From Anaerostipes hominis (ex Lee et al. 2021) (GTDB lineage: Bacteria; Bacillota; Clostridia; Lachnospirales; Lachnospiraceae), in assembly GCF_002270485.1 (NCBI RefSeq), contig NZ_NQOG01000006.1, positions 92,309 through 156,308 on the forward strand: a DNA stretch of 64,000 bases, in the 5' to 3' direction. Each line of letters opens with the position of its first letter. The stretch's first letter is position 1. Positions 16,994-26,752 of the stretch are shown here, one piece after another. The position numbers were made by a program, and so were the translations under genes. The notes under the pieces are model-generated. The model saw nothing but the letters and a program-made list of their open reading frames with translations. It searched no databases and was not told the origin of the DNA.

Positions 16994-17869
16994 TTAATGG
17001 CCTTCTCCCTCATAATATTTAAATGGCCAGGGGCCGGAATAATCTGCGCCTGTGGGGATTATCATATAATGGGTATTTACCATGTCATTCTGCAGATCAT
17101 GAATTAAATATCCGGGATTTCCAAGGAAGAAACGATCTCCTCCCCCTTTGAAATGATCAGCCAGCTCTTCCGGCGTGACATCCGGTCCGTCTTTTGTCCT
17201 GAAATCTACTTCCATCTGCATGGCGATCGGCGGACAGGTCACACAGGAAACTCCCTGCCATGAAGTAAAAATACCGGTGTGCATATGTCCGCAGCAAAGG
17301 CGGACATTTTTATGCTTCTTTAAAATTCCAGCCAGCCGGTCTGCCTGTGCAAACCCCTCATCCATCGCTGCCAATCCGGTAGTAAAAGGCGGGTGATGGG
17401 TAAATACCAAAGTCGGTTTGTTAGGATATTCAATAATTTTCTTCTCCAGCCATTTTGCAACTTCATCCGTCAGACCGCCGTAATGGCAGTCCGAAATCAT
17501 GGTGTCAATTATAATCGCACGTATCAGCCCGTCATCTAAGGTGTAGCAAATATAAGGTTTAATATCATCTTCCACCGGTGCATTTTCAGGAAACATACGG
17601 AGGAAAAACTCCCGTTTGTCATGATTGCCTGGTACTACATAGTAAGGCCGTGGAAGCTTATCTAATCCGTCCTTGATAATCTCATATCCTTCCTGTGTTC
17701 CCCCGTCGGCCAGATCTCCGGTCACAATAAAAAATTCAGGTAATTCATAAGGTTTCAATTTTGAAAAGTACTCGATCGTTTGGTTTAATGCAGCTATTGT
17801 GTCTGCTTTCTGAAAAGACAATTTCCCGTCCCCTCTCAAATGAAAATCAGAAATTTGTATAATTCTCAT
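16994..17869 (-). CDS. Calcineurin-like metallophosphoesterase (CpdA/GpdQ family)
   Basis: A 291-residue cytoplasmic phosphoesterase with the full dinuclear metal set: SDFHL near the start (D-x-H), GDLADGG, PGNHDKR, THHPPF and CGHMHTG. The layout matches class III cyclic-nucleotide phosphodiesterases and the glycerophosphodiesterase GpdQ, so the substrate is a phosphodiester such as cAMP or glycerophosphodiesters. Being first in an operon with an MHS transporter under a LacI-type regulator argues for nutrient scavenging of a phosphodiester over second-messenger control; that is inference. A strong AAGGAGG site precedes the start. Confidence 0.87.
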   Translation of the reverse strand: MRIIQISDFHLRGDGKLSFQKADTIAALNQTIEYFSKLKPYELPEFFIVTGDLADGGTQEGYEIIKDGLDKLPRPYYVVPGNHDKREFFLRMFPENAPVEDDIKPYICYTLDDGLIRAIIIDTMISDCHYGGLTDEVAKWLEKKIIEYPNKPTLVFTHHPPFTTGLAAMDEGFAQADRLAGILKKHKNVRLCCGHMHTGIFTSWQGVSCVTCPPIAMQMEVDFRTKDGPDVTPEELADHFKGGGDRFFLGNPGYLIHDLQNDMVNTHYMIIPTGADYSGPWPFKYYEGEGH

Positions 17870-17926
17870 AATTCTTAAACCTCCTTAGGAATCGTTGATT
17901 CACATTAATTGATGTGTTATAATTAA

Positions 17927-17938
17927 TTAAAATTTTAA
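17927..17938. promoter_or_regulatory. LacI-type operator O1
   Basis: Perfect palindrome TTAAAATTTTAA in the divergent region between the phosphoesterase and LacI-type genes. The same 12 bases occur at 18096-18107, and an 11-base near-copy TTAAATTTTAA at 17981-17991. Confidence 0.5.
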
Positions 17939-18095
17939 TAAATCATTCCGGAATTTTATTTAAATTTAACTTTTCTTTACTTAAATTTTAATCCAGACCC
18001 GTTAAATTATCAAATTATTTAAATTATTTTCAATAAATTTCGGGATAATATACAGTTTCAACAAAAATATTTTGTATATAATACATAAAACCCAA

Positions 18096-18107
18096 TTAAA
18101 ATTTTAA
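18096..18107. promoter_or_regulatory. LacI-type operator O2 overlapping the regulator's leader
   Basis: A second perfect TTAAAATTTTAA, 169 bases from O1 and immediately before the ribosome site of the LacI-family gene, just after a TATAAT box (18077-18082). The position fits autorepression. DNA looping with O1 is possible. The region is AT-rich, so chance similarity must be weighed. Confidence 0.5.
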
Positions 18108-18121
18108 TAAGGAGAACCGCC

Positions 18122-19243
18122 ATGGCCAATAAAAAAAGTGTGACGATGAAAGATATTGCAAAGGATACGGACATTTCTGTTTCTGCTGTTTCCATGATCT
18201 TAAACCGAAGATCTGATGTCTCCTTCTCAAGAGAAACGGTGGCAAAAGTACTGGAGTCTGCAAAACGGCTGGGATATGAGTTAAGCCATGAGAAAAAAGA
18301 CACTGCTCTCAGATCCCCTTCTTCTGCACAGATCAAAAAAGTAATCGCTGTTTTTTGCCCCAATATTTTCAACTCCTATTATGCAACGATTGCCCAGTCC
18401 ATCGAACAGTCCGCTTATAAAAAAGGATATAAGACACTAATCTTTACTACTTTCCGGGAAGTAAAGAAAGAACACGAACTGGTCATGGATGCCATCCATA
18501 TGAACGTGGAAGGAATCATATTCACCATGATTCCCAACGATCCGGGATTTGTGGAAAAAGTTGCAAAACAGTTCCCCATTGTCGTGATCGGTGACAAGAC
18601 TTCTTCCATCAACATTGATATCATTGAAACAAATAACTATACCGCAGGTGTCCTGGTGGCTGAACACCTGCACAGTTTAGGGCACCGGCATATTGCTTTT
18701 TTGACAACGACGATCACGACTGACGTATCCCTGGCCATGCGATATCAGAGGCTGAAGGCGATTCAGAATACTTATGCAAAATTATGCGCAAATGAGCCCT
18801 ATGACGTCATCGTAAGAGAGCAAAAGGTTGATTCCCAATATGAAAGAAATCATTTGTCACTGGAGTATGATGTGGGATATCAGCTGTGTATGGACTGTCT
18901 GGAAGACCGGGGCCTGTCCGGTATCACTGCTTTTGTCGGAAATAACGATATGGTTGCCTATGGGATCATGGATGCGGTTTTAAAGAAAGGATATAAGATT
19001 CCAAGAGATTTCAGTGTGTGCAGCTTTGACAATGATTTCCCTTCCGGACTGCTTCCGGTCTCACTGACCACAGTGGAACACTATATGGAGGAGAAAGGGC
19101 GGAAAGCTTTTGACACGATTTATCAAAAAATCCTGTGGAATGAGACTCCGGAACAGAAAAGCCAATACTTTATCCGAATAGAGTACAAACCGTATCTCAT
19201 CGTCAGGGATTCCACCAACCGTGCAAGACAGCAGAAGGGGTAG
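18122..19243 (+). CDS. LacI-family transcriptional regulator
   Basis: A 373-residue LacI/GalR regulator. The N-terminal HTH is VTMKDIAKDTDISVSAVSMILN with the hinge helix VAKVLESAKRLGYEL; a periplasmic-binding-like effector domain follows (from about residue 70), with CSFDNDFPSGLLPVSLTTVEH near the end. The start at 18122 follows AAGGAGAACC. Divergent from the phosphoesterase/MFS operon, it is their probable local regulator, with TTAAAATTTTAA palindromes in the shared region. The effector is likely a sugar or phosphodiester-derived compound and is not determinable here. Confidence 0.88.
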   Translation: MANKKSVTMKDIAKDTDISVSAVSMILNRRSDVSFSRETVAKVLESAKRLGYELSHEKKDTALRSPSSAQIKKVIAVFCPNIFNSYYATIAQSIEQSAYKKGYKTLIFTTFREVKKEHELVMDAIHMNVEGIIFTMIPNDPGFVEKVAKQFPIVVIGDKTSSINIDIIETNNYTAGVLVAEHLHSLGHRHIAFLTTTITTDVSLAMRYQRLKAIQNTYAKLCANEPYDVIVREQKVDSQYERNHLSLEYDVGYQLCMDCLEDRGLSGITAFVGNNDMVAYGIMDAVLKKGYKIPRDFSVCSFDNDFPSGLLPVSLTTVEHYMEEKGRKAFDTIYQKILWNETPEQKSQYFIRIEYKPYLIVRDSTNRARQQKG

Positions 19244-19281
19244 ACATATTAGGATGAACTTTCCCATGGAGTCAGAAGAAA

Positions 19282-19307
19282 AGCCAGAGTGCACATGCAC
19301 TCTGGCT
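19282..19307. terminator. Bidirectional terminator between the lacI-type gene and ilvC
   Basis: Perfect 12-base stem AGCCAGAGTGCA / TGCACTCTGGCT with a 2-base loop, flanked by TTTAT on one side and TTTTCTT on the other. It serves the converging genes. Confidence 0.8.
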
Positions 19308-19333
19308 TTATATGTAATATCAGTGATCCCGAA

Positions 19334-20368
<1,035 letters not shown>

Positions 20369-20420
20369 CTAGGCTTTATAAGTAAGGGGTATTCCCATAC
20401 CTTTCAAATTAAATATGTGC

Positions 20421-20921
20421 CTATTTGACAAGTCTCGGCACGGATTCCCCGCGAGAAAGCCCGGTGAGTCCGGTTCTCACAAGTTCCAGAATATCAAAGC
20501 CTTCCAAAAGATTTATGAAAGCTTCGATTTTATTTACATTTCCGGTAAGCTCGATCATCAGTGAATCTTTTGACACGTCCACAACTTTGGCTCTGAAAAT
20601 ATCGGCGATCGTGATGATCTCCTGTTTTTCCGACTTTCCTGTGCGGATTTTGACTAAGATAAGCTCTCTGCAGACAGAGGTCGGGTTCTCCAGTTCCACA
20701 AGTGTTATGACATCCTCAAGCTTGATAAGCTGATTCTTGATCTGTGCCAGAATGGTATCATCCCCGCTGACCGCGATCGTCATTCGCGAATACTTCTCAT
20801 CCTGTGTCTTGCAGGCTGTAATACTGTCGATATTATAGCCTCTGCGGCTGAACAGTCCGGATATACGGCTGAGTACCCCCGGGTTATTTTCCGCCACGAT
20901 AGATAGTACGATCTGTTTCAT
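20421..20921 (-). CDS. ilvN: Acetolactate synthase small (regulatory) subunit
   Basis: A 166-residue ACT-domain subunit that gives valine feedback control to acetolactate synthase. It begins MKQIVLSIVAENNPGVLSRI, with FSRRGYNIDSIT and a C-terminal half ending in RTGLTGLSRG, as is usual for IlvH/IlvN of Firmicutes. The start at 20921 was chosen because family members begin here. An ATG 12 bases upstream directly abuts AGGAGG and is less likely. No catalytic ilvB is adjacent, so the holoenzyme is encoded at two places. A consensus promoter lies only about 25 bases upstream. Confidence 0.92.
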   Translation of the reverse strand: MKQIVLSIVAENNPGVLSRISGLFSRRGYNIDSITACKTQDEKYSRMTIAVSGDDTILAQIKNQLIKLEDVITLVELENPTSVCRELILVKIRTGKSEKQEIITIADIFRAKVVDVSKDSLMIELTGNVNKIEAFINLLEGFDILELVRTGLTGLSRGESVPRLVK

Positions 20922-20943
20922 AGACGACTTCATCCTCCTAACA

Positions 20944-20972
20944 ATTCTATCAATTCTAATATTCAGTGTCAA
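20944..20972 (-). promoter_or_regulatory. Consensus sigma-A promoter of ilvN-ilvC
   Basis: On the minus strand TTGACA (20967-20972), a 17-base spacer and TAGAAT (20944-20949). The -35 overlaps the inverted repeat TTCAGTG/CACTGAA, which could be an operator. Transcription would begin around 20937, at or within the AGGAGG ribosome site, leaving almost no leader. No T-box or attenuator fits in this space. Confidence 0.6.
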
Positions 20973-20987
20973 GAAATCACTGAAAAA

Positions 20988-22262
20988 CTATTCTTCTGCG
21001 TTTCCCTGACTCGTATTTTCTGGTTTAGCAGCCGTTGTGGCGTGGGTGGTAGCCTGGATCTGCTGTTCTGTTGTGGCCTGGGTGGCTGCTGTCGTAGCCG
21101 GCCTTCTGGTCGCTGTGGAAGCCGGCCTGCTTGTGCCGCTCGTAGACGAAGTAGGGTAGCCGCTCCCCGTAGATCCTCCTGAATTACCATATCCCGCATT
21201 TCCTGACGAGGTACTGCCGGACGAAGTATTGGATACCCCCGAATATCCGAAGGTCTCCACGCCGCTTAGTCCGCCGTACTCCTTGGCAAAGGCCTCGTCA
21301 GATCCGTCCCCAACCTTGCCGTCACCGAAGATAAAATAGTTCATGGCAGCTTTGTTTGCATTGAAGTTGATGAAAAAGACGAACATGTTATGCTGTGCCC
21401 TTCCCATCTTATAGGAACCTTCAATCGGTATTCTCATCTGGTCAATATCCGTCGTTCCCATCTTGATCACAGATGCCGCCAGACCTTTGATGTAGTCGGC
21501 ATCCATGTCGGTAGAAACATCGCTTAAAACCTTCAGAGCAATATCCAGGATCTTCGTGAGGCTCTGGCCTTTGACTTTATCAAAGGTCGCCTGCATAACT
21601 GCCCTCTGGCGGCCGGTACGGCCGAAATCTCCGTCTCCGTATTTCTTAGATACCACATAGCGTATCCTGGAATAGCCAAGGGCCTGATTTCCGTTCAGGA
21701 TATGTTTTCCGGCTTTTACATTGCGGTATTTTTTCTTGGAAATATAATTGGTCGTATTCAGGTACTGTGCCTCTTTTTCTTCCAGATCGATCTCGATGCC
21801 GCCCACTTCATTGATCACTTTTTCAAAAGTGTCAAAATCTACGACACAGTATTTATCGATCTTAATTCCAAAGTTTTTCGCAATAGTCTGATAAAGCAGT
21901 TCCACGCCGCCATATGCGTATGCAGAATTCAGCTTATCCCTTCCGTGTCCCGGGATCTCTACATAGATATCCCTCATAATGGAGGTAAGCTTCAGTTCTT
22001 TTGTCTTAAAATTGATCGTCGCGATCATCGAAGAGTCGGACCGTCCGGCCGCTTCTTCGTCGGATCTCCGGTCAGAACCCACCAGCAGAATATTTACAAC
22101 ATCCTCATCAAACTTTACATCACCGACATCTACACTTCCTAAATCACCGGTCTTATTGATGGCAGCTTCAAGCCTGGCATCATAATATCCAAGAACTCCT
22201 CCGGCCGCAACGGATATTACTAAAAATATGTTCAAAATGATTTTATATGTCTTCAGCGTCAT
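20988..22262 (-). CDS. LytR-CpsA-Psr family cell-wall ligase, long form
   Basis: A 424-residue LCP protein: one N-terminal membrane helix (about residues 7-27), then the extracellular LCP domain with VNILLVGSDRR, DSSMIATINFKTKELKLTSIMRDIYV and an arginine-rich GRTGRQR segment. Such enzymes transfer lipid-linked glycopolymers to peptidoglycan. The last 90 residues are a low-complexity Ser/Thr/Gly/Ala/Pro tail, probably a wall-spanning spacer that is absent from the neighbouring paralogue. It ends 66 bases before ilvN. Its upstream neighbour is a second LCP gene, and the two share long identical stretches, so they are tandem duplicates. Confidence 0.92.
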   Translation of the reverse strand: MTLKTYKIILNIFLVISVAAGGVLGYYDARLEAAINKTGDLGSVDVGDVKFDEDVVNILLVGSDRRSDEEAAGRSDSSMIATINFKTKELKLTSIMRDIYVEIPGHGRDKLNSAYAYGGVELLYQTIAKNFGIKIDKYCVVDFDTFEKVINEVGGIEIDLEEKEAQYLNTTNYISKKKYRNVKAGKHILNGNQALGYSRIRYVVSKKYGDGDFGRTGRQRAVMQATFDKVKGQSLTKILDIALKVLSDVSTDMDADYIKGLAASVIKMGTTDIDQMRIPIEGSYKMGRAQHNMFVFFINFNANKAAMNYFIFGDGKVGDGSDEAFAKEYGGLSGVETFGYSGVSNTSSGSTSSGNAGYGNSGGSTGSGYPTSSTSGTSRPASTATRRPATTAATQATTEQQIQATTHATTAAKPENTSQGNAEE

Positions 22263-22397
22263 GCTACTCCTCCTGAATTGCTATTTATTAGTCTACAATT
22301 ATAGCACATTATATCAGAAAACAACAGACAGTTTCTTAATTAAACCTGAAGATTTTACAATGTTTGTACTGTTTCGACTTTATGTAAGTGTGAAAAA

Positions 22398-23462
22398 TTA
22401 TCTCTTATAGCTTCCGGGAGAACTCTCTGACGCATCCTCTGAATCCGGCTTTGCAGGGTATCCGTAAGTTTCTATATTCTGATATCCGCCGAATTTGGAT
22501 GCGAAATCCTCTTCTTTTCCTTTGCTGAAGATGAAATGCTCCATTGCCGCCTTGTTCGCATCAAAATTGATGAAGAAGACAAACATGCCGCTCTGTGCCC
22601 GGCCCTGCATGTAAGTGCCCTCGATTGGGATCCTCATCTGCTGGACCTTCGGAATTCCGAACTGAACCACAGAAGTCACCAGGCCTTTGATATAACTTGC
22701 ATTCATATCGGTGGACACATCGTCCAGTGCATTGAACCCGATATCCAGGATCTTCATCGGATTCTGCCTGATGATCTTTTTATAAGTAGCTTCCAGGACC
22801 GCTCTCTGACGGCCGGTGCGGCCGAATTCGCCGTCTCCGTACCTGCTGTTTGACACATAACGGATTCTGGAATAACCGAGAGCCTGGTTCCCATTCAGGA
22901 CATGTTTTCCGGCTTTTACATTGCGGTATTTTTTCTTTGAAATGTAATTGGTCGTATTCAGATAGTCTGCCTCTTTTTCTTCCAGGTCGATCTCGATGCC
23001 GCCCACCTCATTGATCACCTTCTCAAATGTTGAAAAGTCTACGACACAGTATTTGTCGATCTTTATATCAAAATTCTGGGCAATGGTTTTGTAGAGCAGG
23101 TCCACTCCGCCGAAAGAATATGCAGAATTCAGCTTGTTCCTTCCGTGCCCCGGAATATCCACATACATATCCCTCATCAAAGAGGTAAGCTTTAATTCTT
23201 TTGTCTTCATATTGATGGTGGCGATCATAGAAGAATCCGACCTTCCTGCCTCGGTCTCGTCGGATCTGCGGTCAGAACCGACCAGCAGGATGTTGACTAC
23301 ATCATTATCAAATTTAACGTCGTCTCCCACATCTACTTTGCTTAAGTTTCCCTTCGGTGTCACCGAAGCCTCTAATTTTGCATCATAGTATCCAAGAACT
23401 CCTCCTATTGAAAGAGCAAATACAAGGAAGACAGCCATAACAATTTTAAATTTCTTTCCCAT
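22398..23462 (-). CDS. LytR-CpsA-Psr family cell-wall ligase, short form
   Basis: A 354-residue LCP protein with an N-terminal membrane anchor (KKFKIVMAVFLVFALSIGG), then VNILLVGSDRRSDE, SSMIATINMKTKELKLTSLMRDMYV and SKKKYRNVKAGKH. It lacks the long Ser/Thr tail of its paralogue downstream and ends in SSPGSYKR. The start at 23462 has GGAGG at good spacing. It follows a rhamnosyltransferase-like glycosyltransferase in the same direction, consistent with making and attaching a wall polysaccharide. Confidence 0.92.
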   Translation of the reverse strand: MGKKFKIVMAVFLVFALSIGGVLGYYDAKLEASVTPKGNLSKVDVGDDVKFDNDVVNILLVGSDRRSDETEAGRSDSSMIATINMKTKELKLTSLMRDMYVDIPGHGRNKLNSAYSFGGVDLLYKTIAQNFDIKIDKYCVVDFSTFEKVINEVGGIEIDLEEKEADYLNTTNYISKKKYRNVKAGKHVLNGNQALGYSRIRYVSNSRYGDGEFGRTGRQRAVLEATYKKIIRQNPMKILDIGFNALDDVSTDMNASYIKGLVTSVVQFGIPKVQQMRIPIEGTYMQGRAQSGMFVFFINFDANKAAMEHFIFSKGKEEDFASKFGGYQNIETYGYPAKPDSEDASESSPGSYKR

Positions 23463-23537
23463 TTCCTTATCCTCCAAACGTATGTCTGTAATTTTATCTA
23501 TTGTAACAGAAAACTAAACCAGAAATGTTAAGAAAAT

Positions 23538-24461
23538 CTAAAGCTTTTCATACGAATCCCAGTAAGAATGGTTCATCGTAAGTTTCAGGATAAGGCTTTT
23601 GGGGAGTTTTTTATAGTTGCTGCCCAGCTTATAGCCTATGAATTTACACGCCGTATCCGCCATGAATTTAGGAATCTTAAAAAATCTTCCGGTAAACAGC
23701 AGATGTTTCAGTGTGTGAAGGACCATCCTCATCCCCTCCGATTCAGAAGAGACTTCAAGAAACAGTCCTCCGTAGGATACCTGTGAAACTGCCAGATCAA
23801 AATTCCTGTGCAGCTGGTCAAAACAGCGGTAGTTGTGCCAGTGCCATACGGCGGCATCTGCCTGGTATGCAATGGCTTTGTCTGACTCGATCAGCCTGGA
23901 AGCCATAATCATGTCCTCATTAAATATTGTTTTGTGAATGAATCCGCCCATAGCTTCATAATCTTTTTTCCTGTATGCACTGCACACATTGGAACAGAAA
24001 AATGTCTTGATCCCAAGCTTTGGCAGGTCGGCTTTTGTCTTTATGGAGCTATCCGGGGGATAGTTAAAGCTCCTCGTATAATACTCCAGATAATTGTCCT
24101 TCGGGTCCGCCATCTGGCGCCCATAAGCGGCTCCCACACGGGGGTCCTCAAAAGCCTTCAGCAGATTTTCCACCATATATTTGTCTCTGGGCACCGCATC
24201 ATCGGTCATAAACGCAATGATCTCCGCATCAGAAAGTGAAGCTCCGTAATCCCTTGTGGCTCCGTGGTCAAACTCTTCTTTTTTTATATGCTTTACTGCC
24301 ACATTCGGATACTGCTCTGTAAGATGTTCAGGAAAATATTCCTCCTCCGTGTTGATCAGAAAGATAGTTCCGAAGGTAACCGTCTGCCTCGACAGGCGCC
24401 GGAGAGATTCAAAAAGCTTCTCCCCTGGTTTATAAGTTGGAATTACAAGATCAATCGTCAT
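23538..24461 (-). CDS. Family 2 glycosyltransferase (rhamnosyltransferase-like)
   Basis: A 307-residue GT-A fold transferase. It starts with IDLVIPTYKPGEKL; FDHGATRDYGASLSDAEIIAFMTDDAVP contains the nucleotide-sugar and DxD-like (TDDA) region, and FNEDMIMASRL supplies the acidic catalytic segment. FDHGxTR is characteristic of dTDP-rhamnose transferases. No membrane helices are seen, so it acts at the inner face of the membrane. A GGAG site precedes the start, 17 bases after parC. With the two LCP proteins downstream it probably serves a rhamnose-containing wall polysaccharide. Confidence 0.87.
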   Translation of the reverse strand: MTIDLVIPTYKPGEKLFESLRRLSRQTVTFGTIFLINTEEEYFPEHLTEQYPNVAVKHIKKEEFDHGATRDYGASLSDAEIIAFMTDDAVPRDKYMVENLLKAFEDPRVGAAYGRQMADPKDNYLEYYTRSFNYPPDSSIKTKADLPKLGIKTFFCSNVCSAYRKKDYEAMGGFIHKTIFNEDMIMASRLIESDKAIAYQADAAVWHWHNYRCFDQLHRNFDLAVSQVSYGGLFLEVSSESEGMRMVLHTLKHLLFTGRFFKIPKFMADTACKFIGYKLGSNYKKLPKSLILKLTMNHSYWDSYEKL

Positions 24462-24478
24462 CGCTTCTCTCCTTTTTC

Positions 24479-26740
24479 TCAGCGCCGGATTTTAGAACCC
24501 TTCGTATCCCGTTTTGCAAGCTTCAGTTTATTGAAATCCAGACGTTTTCCTTTATAATCTATGGATGTAATGCCGTCGGCCTCCATAAGATAAGTATGGA
24601 GCAGTATATCATCCTTATTCAGTTTGATGCCTCTTACGCCTACCGCACCTTTTTTCTTTTCCGGCACCTCTTCCAGTGAAAACCGCAGGAAAACCCCCTC
24701 TTTTGTCTCTAATATTACCATATCCGGTTTTATCAGGCCACCGTCGGTTTTCAGCGGCTTTACCGAGAGGAGTGCGTCTCCGTCCGACAGTTTTGTGGCG
24801 GATACTGTTCTTTTGGTTACCTGGAATTCCGTTCCCGAAACGATCTTTAACATCCCCTGTTCCGTGGCAAAGAAAAGACTTTCATGTATCATTTCCTCCG
24901 CTGCCAGAACTGCGATAATTGCTTCGTCGGAGCTGTCGTAGTTGCCCAGATTGTCGATCGGTGTTCCCTTATCTTTATATTTTCCTGCCGGTATGTCCAG
25001 CACTTTGATCTGATGCATTACGCCGGTGTCTGTAAAAATACAGATCTTATCCGTATTCATACACGGAACAATATATTTATAATCCCTGGCTGCATTCTCC
25101 TGATTTCTCTGGTAGGTAGCCTTGTCGAAGGTCTTTGCATAGCCAAACCGGTCCATGACAAAATAAACCTGCTCCTCTTTCAGCGGTTCTTCTTCATAAA
25201 CTGCCTCGGCTCCGTCCTCTACCACCGTTCTTCTCTCTCTCTGATACTCTTTTTTAATCTTCGTGAGATCCTGTTTCATAACGCGCTGCATAGATGCCGG
25301 ATTATGAAGGATATCCTCATATTCGGCTATTTTGGCAACGATCTCTTCATATTCTTCTTTGAGAGCCAGGATTTCTAATCCGATGAGCTTTCCGAGGCGC
25401 AGGTCCAGGATCGCCTCTGCCTGTTTCTCTGTAAAAGACAGCTTGCAGGCTTCGATCATGGATTCAGATGATTTGAACCTGATAGTTCCGACCTCACCCT
25501 TCGTAAGACATGCTTTTGCCTCTTTCAGGTTTTTGCTCCCTCTCAGTATCTCAATGATCAGATCGATCATATCGCAGGCCTTGATCAAGCCTTCTTTAAT
25601 CTCCCTCTGGTCATAAAGTTTGGATAAAAGAGTCTGATATTTTCTTCTTACAAGCCCGTAATGAAACTCTGTGTGATGCGCTATGATATCCCGAAGACTC
25701 AGAGTCTCCGGACGGCCGTCGACGATGGCCAGCATATTCACGCCGAAGGTATCCTCAAGCTTTGTTTTTTTGTACAGGAGATTCTTCAGGCGTTCTATGT
25801 CTGTCCCTTTTTTCAGTTCCAGAACAATGCGGATACCCTCCTTGGAGGATTCGTTGGAAATATCAACGATATCCGTCGTTTTCTTAGATTCCACGAGGTT
25901 TACGACATCAGAAAGAAATTTCCCGATATTGGCGCCGATCATCGTATATGGTATCTCTGTGATGACCAGCTTGTCCTTTTCCCCGCGCTTCTTCCCCGGC
26001 TCAAAGACTACTTTCCCCCGGAGTTTCAGTTTTCCGCGGCCCTCAGAGTAAATTGTTTTTATGTCCTTTTTGTTGACCACCAGGCCTCCGGTCGGAAAAT
26101 CCGGTCCCTGGATATAGGTGAGCAGATCTTCATTGGTCACTGACTCATCTTCCAAATACGCGATCATGGCATCGACCACTTCGCCCAGATTATGAGTCGG
26201 AATGCTGGTGGTCATACCGACGGCGATCCCCTCGGCGCCGTTGATCAGAAGATTCGGCACTCTGACCGGAAGCACTTCCGGTTCTTTCTCTGTCTCGTCA
26301 AAATTGGATATAAAATCTACTATATTTTTATCCAGATCCGCAAGATAAACCTCCTGGGTAAACTTTTTCAGTCTTGCCTCCGTGTAACGCATGGCCGCGG
26401 CCCCGTCACCCTCGATGGAACCAAAGTTTCCATGTCCGTCCACCAAAGGCATACCCTTTTTAAATTCCTGTTCCATGACTACCAGAGACTCATAGATAGA
26501 GCCGTCTCCGTGGGGATGATATTTACCCATCGTGTCTCCGACGATCCTCGCAGATTTTCTGTGCGGCCTGTCATACCTCAGATTAAGCTCATCCATGGCA
26601 TACAGGACGCGGCGCTGTACGGGCTTTAAACCGTCCCGAATGTCGGGGAGGGCACGCGCACAAATAACGCTCATAGCATAGTCGATATACGACTTCTGCA
26701 TGACCTCGGAAAATTCTGCCCTAATGATATGTTCTGCCAT
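24479..26740 (-). CDS. parC: DNA topoisomerase IV subunit A
   Basis: A 753-residue type IIA topoisomerase A subunit. It has the quinolone-resistance-determining segment HPHGDGSIYESLV, the catalytic Tyr in AAMRYTEARL, and a C-terminal beta-pinwheel domain (from about residue 500). The pinwheel lacks a GyrA box (QRRGGKG), which favours ParC over GyrA. The neighbouring ParE-type subunit ends 12 bases upstream. With ParE it unlinks daughter chromosomes. The start at 26740 follows GAAAGGGAGAAAG. Confidence 0.92.
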   Translation of the reverse strand: MAEHIIRAEFSEVMQKSYIDYAMSVICARALPDIRDGLKPVQRRVLYAMDELNLRYDRPHRKSARIVGDTMGKYHPHGDGSIYESLVVMEQEFKKGMPLVDGHGNFGSIEGDGAAAMRYTEARLKKFTQEVYLADLDKNIVDFISNFDETEKEPEVLPVRVPNLLINGAEGIAVGMTTSIPTHNLGEVVDAMIAYLEDESVTNEDLLTYIQGPDFPTGGLVVNKKDIKTIYSEGRGKLKLRGKVVFEPGKKRGEKDKLVITEIPYTMIGANIGKFLSDVVNLVESKKTTDIVDISNESSKEGIRIVLELKKGTDIERLKNLLYKKTKLEDTFGVNMLAIVDGRPETLSLRDIIAHHTEFHYGLVRRKYQTLLSKLYDQREIKEGLIKACDMIDLIIEILRGSKNLKEAKACLTKGEVGTIRFKSSESMIEACKLSFTEKQAEAILDLRLGKLIGLEILALKEEYEEIVAKIAEYEDILHNPASMQRVMKQDLTKIKKEYQRERRTVVEDGAEAVYEEEPLKEEQVYFVMDRFGYAKTFDKATYQRNQENAARDYKYIVPCMNTDKICIFTDTGVMHQIKVLDIPAGKYKDKGTPIDNLGNYDSSDEAIIAVLAAEEMIHESLFFATEQGMLKIVSGTEFQVTKRTVSATKLSDGDALLSVKPLKTDGGLIKPDMVILETKEGVFLRFSLEEVPEKKKGAVGVRGIKLNKDDILLHTYLMEADGITSIDYKGKRLDFNKLKLAKRDTKGSKIRR

Positions 26741-26752
26741 CTTTCTCCCTTT

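Noticed and set aside
20922..20987. T-box or leader-peptide attenuator before ilvN
   Set aside because: Only 66 bases separate it from the LCP stop codon, and a consensus promoter takes up that space.
20969..21199. Arg/Pro-rich 76-codon frame
   Set aside because: It is an alternate frame of the low-complexity tail of the LCP protein, with no independent start signal.
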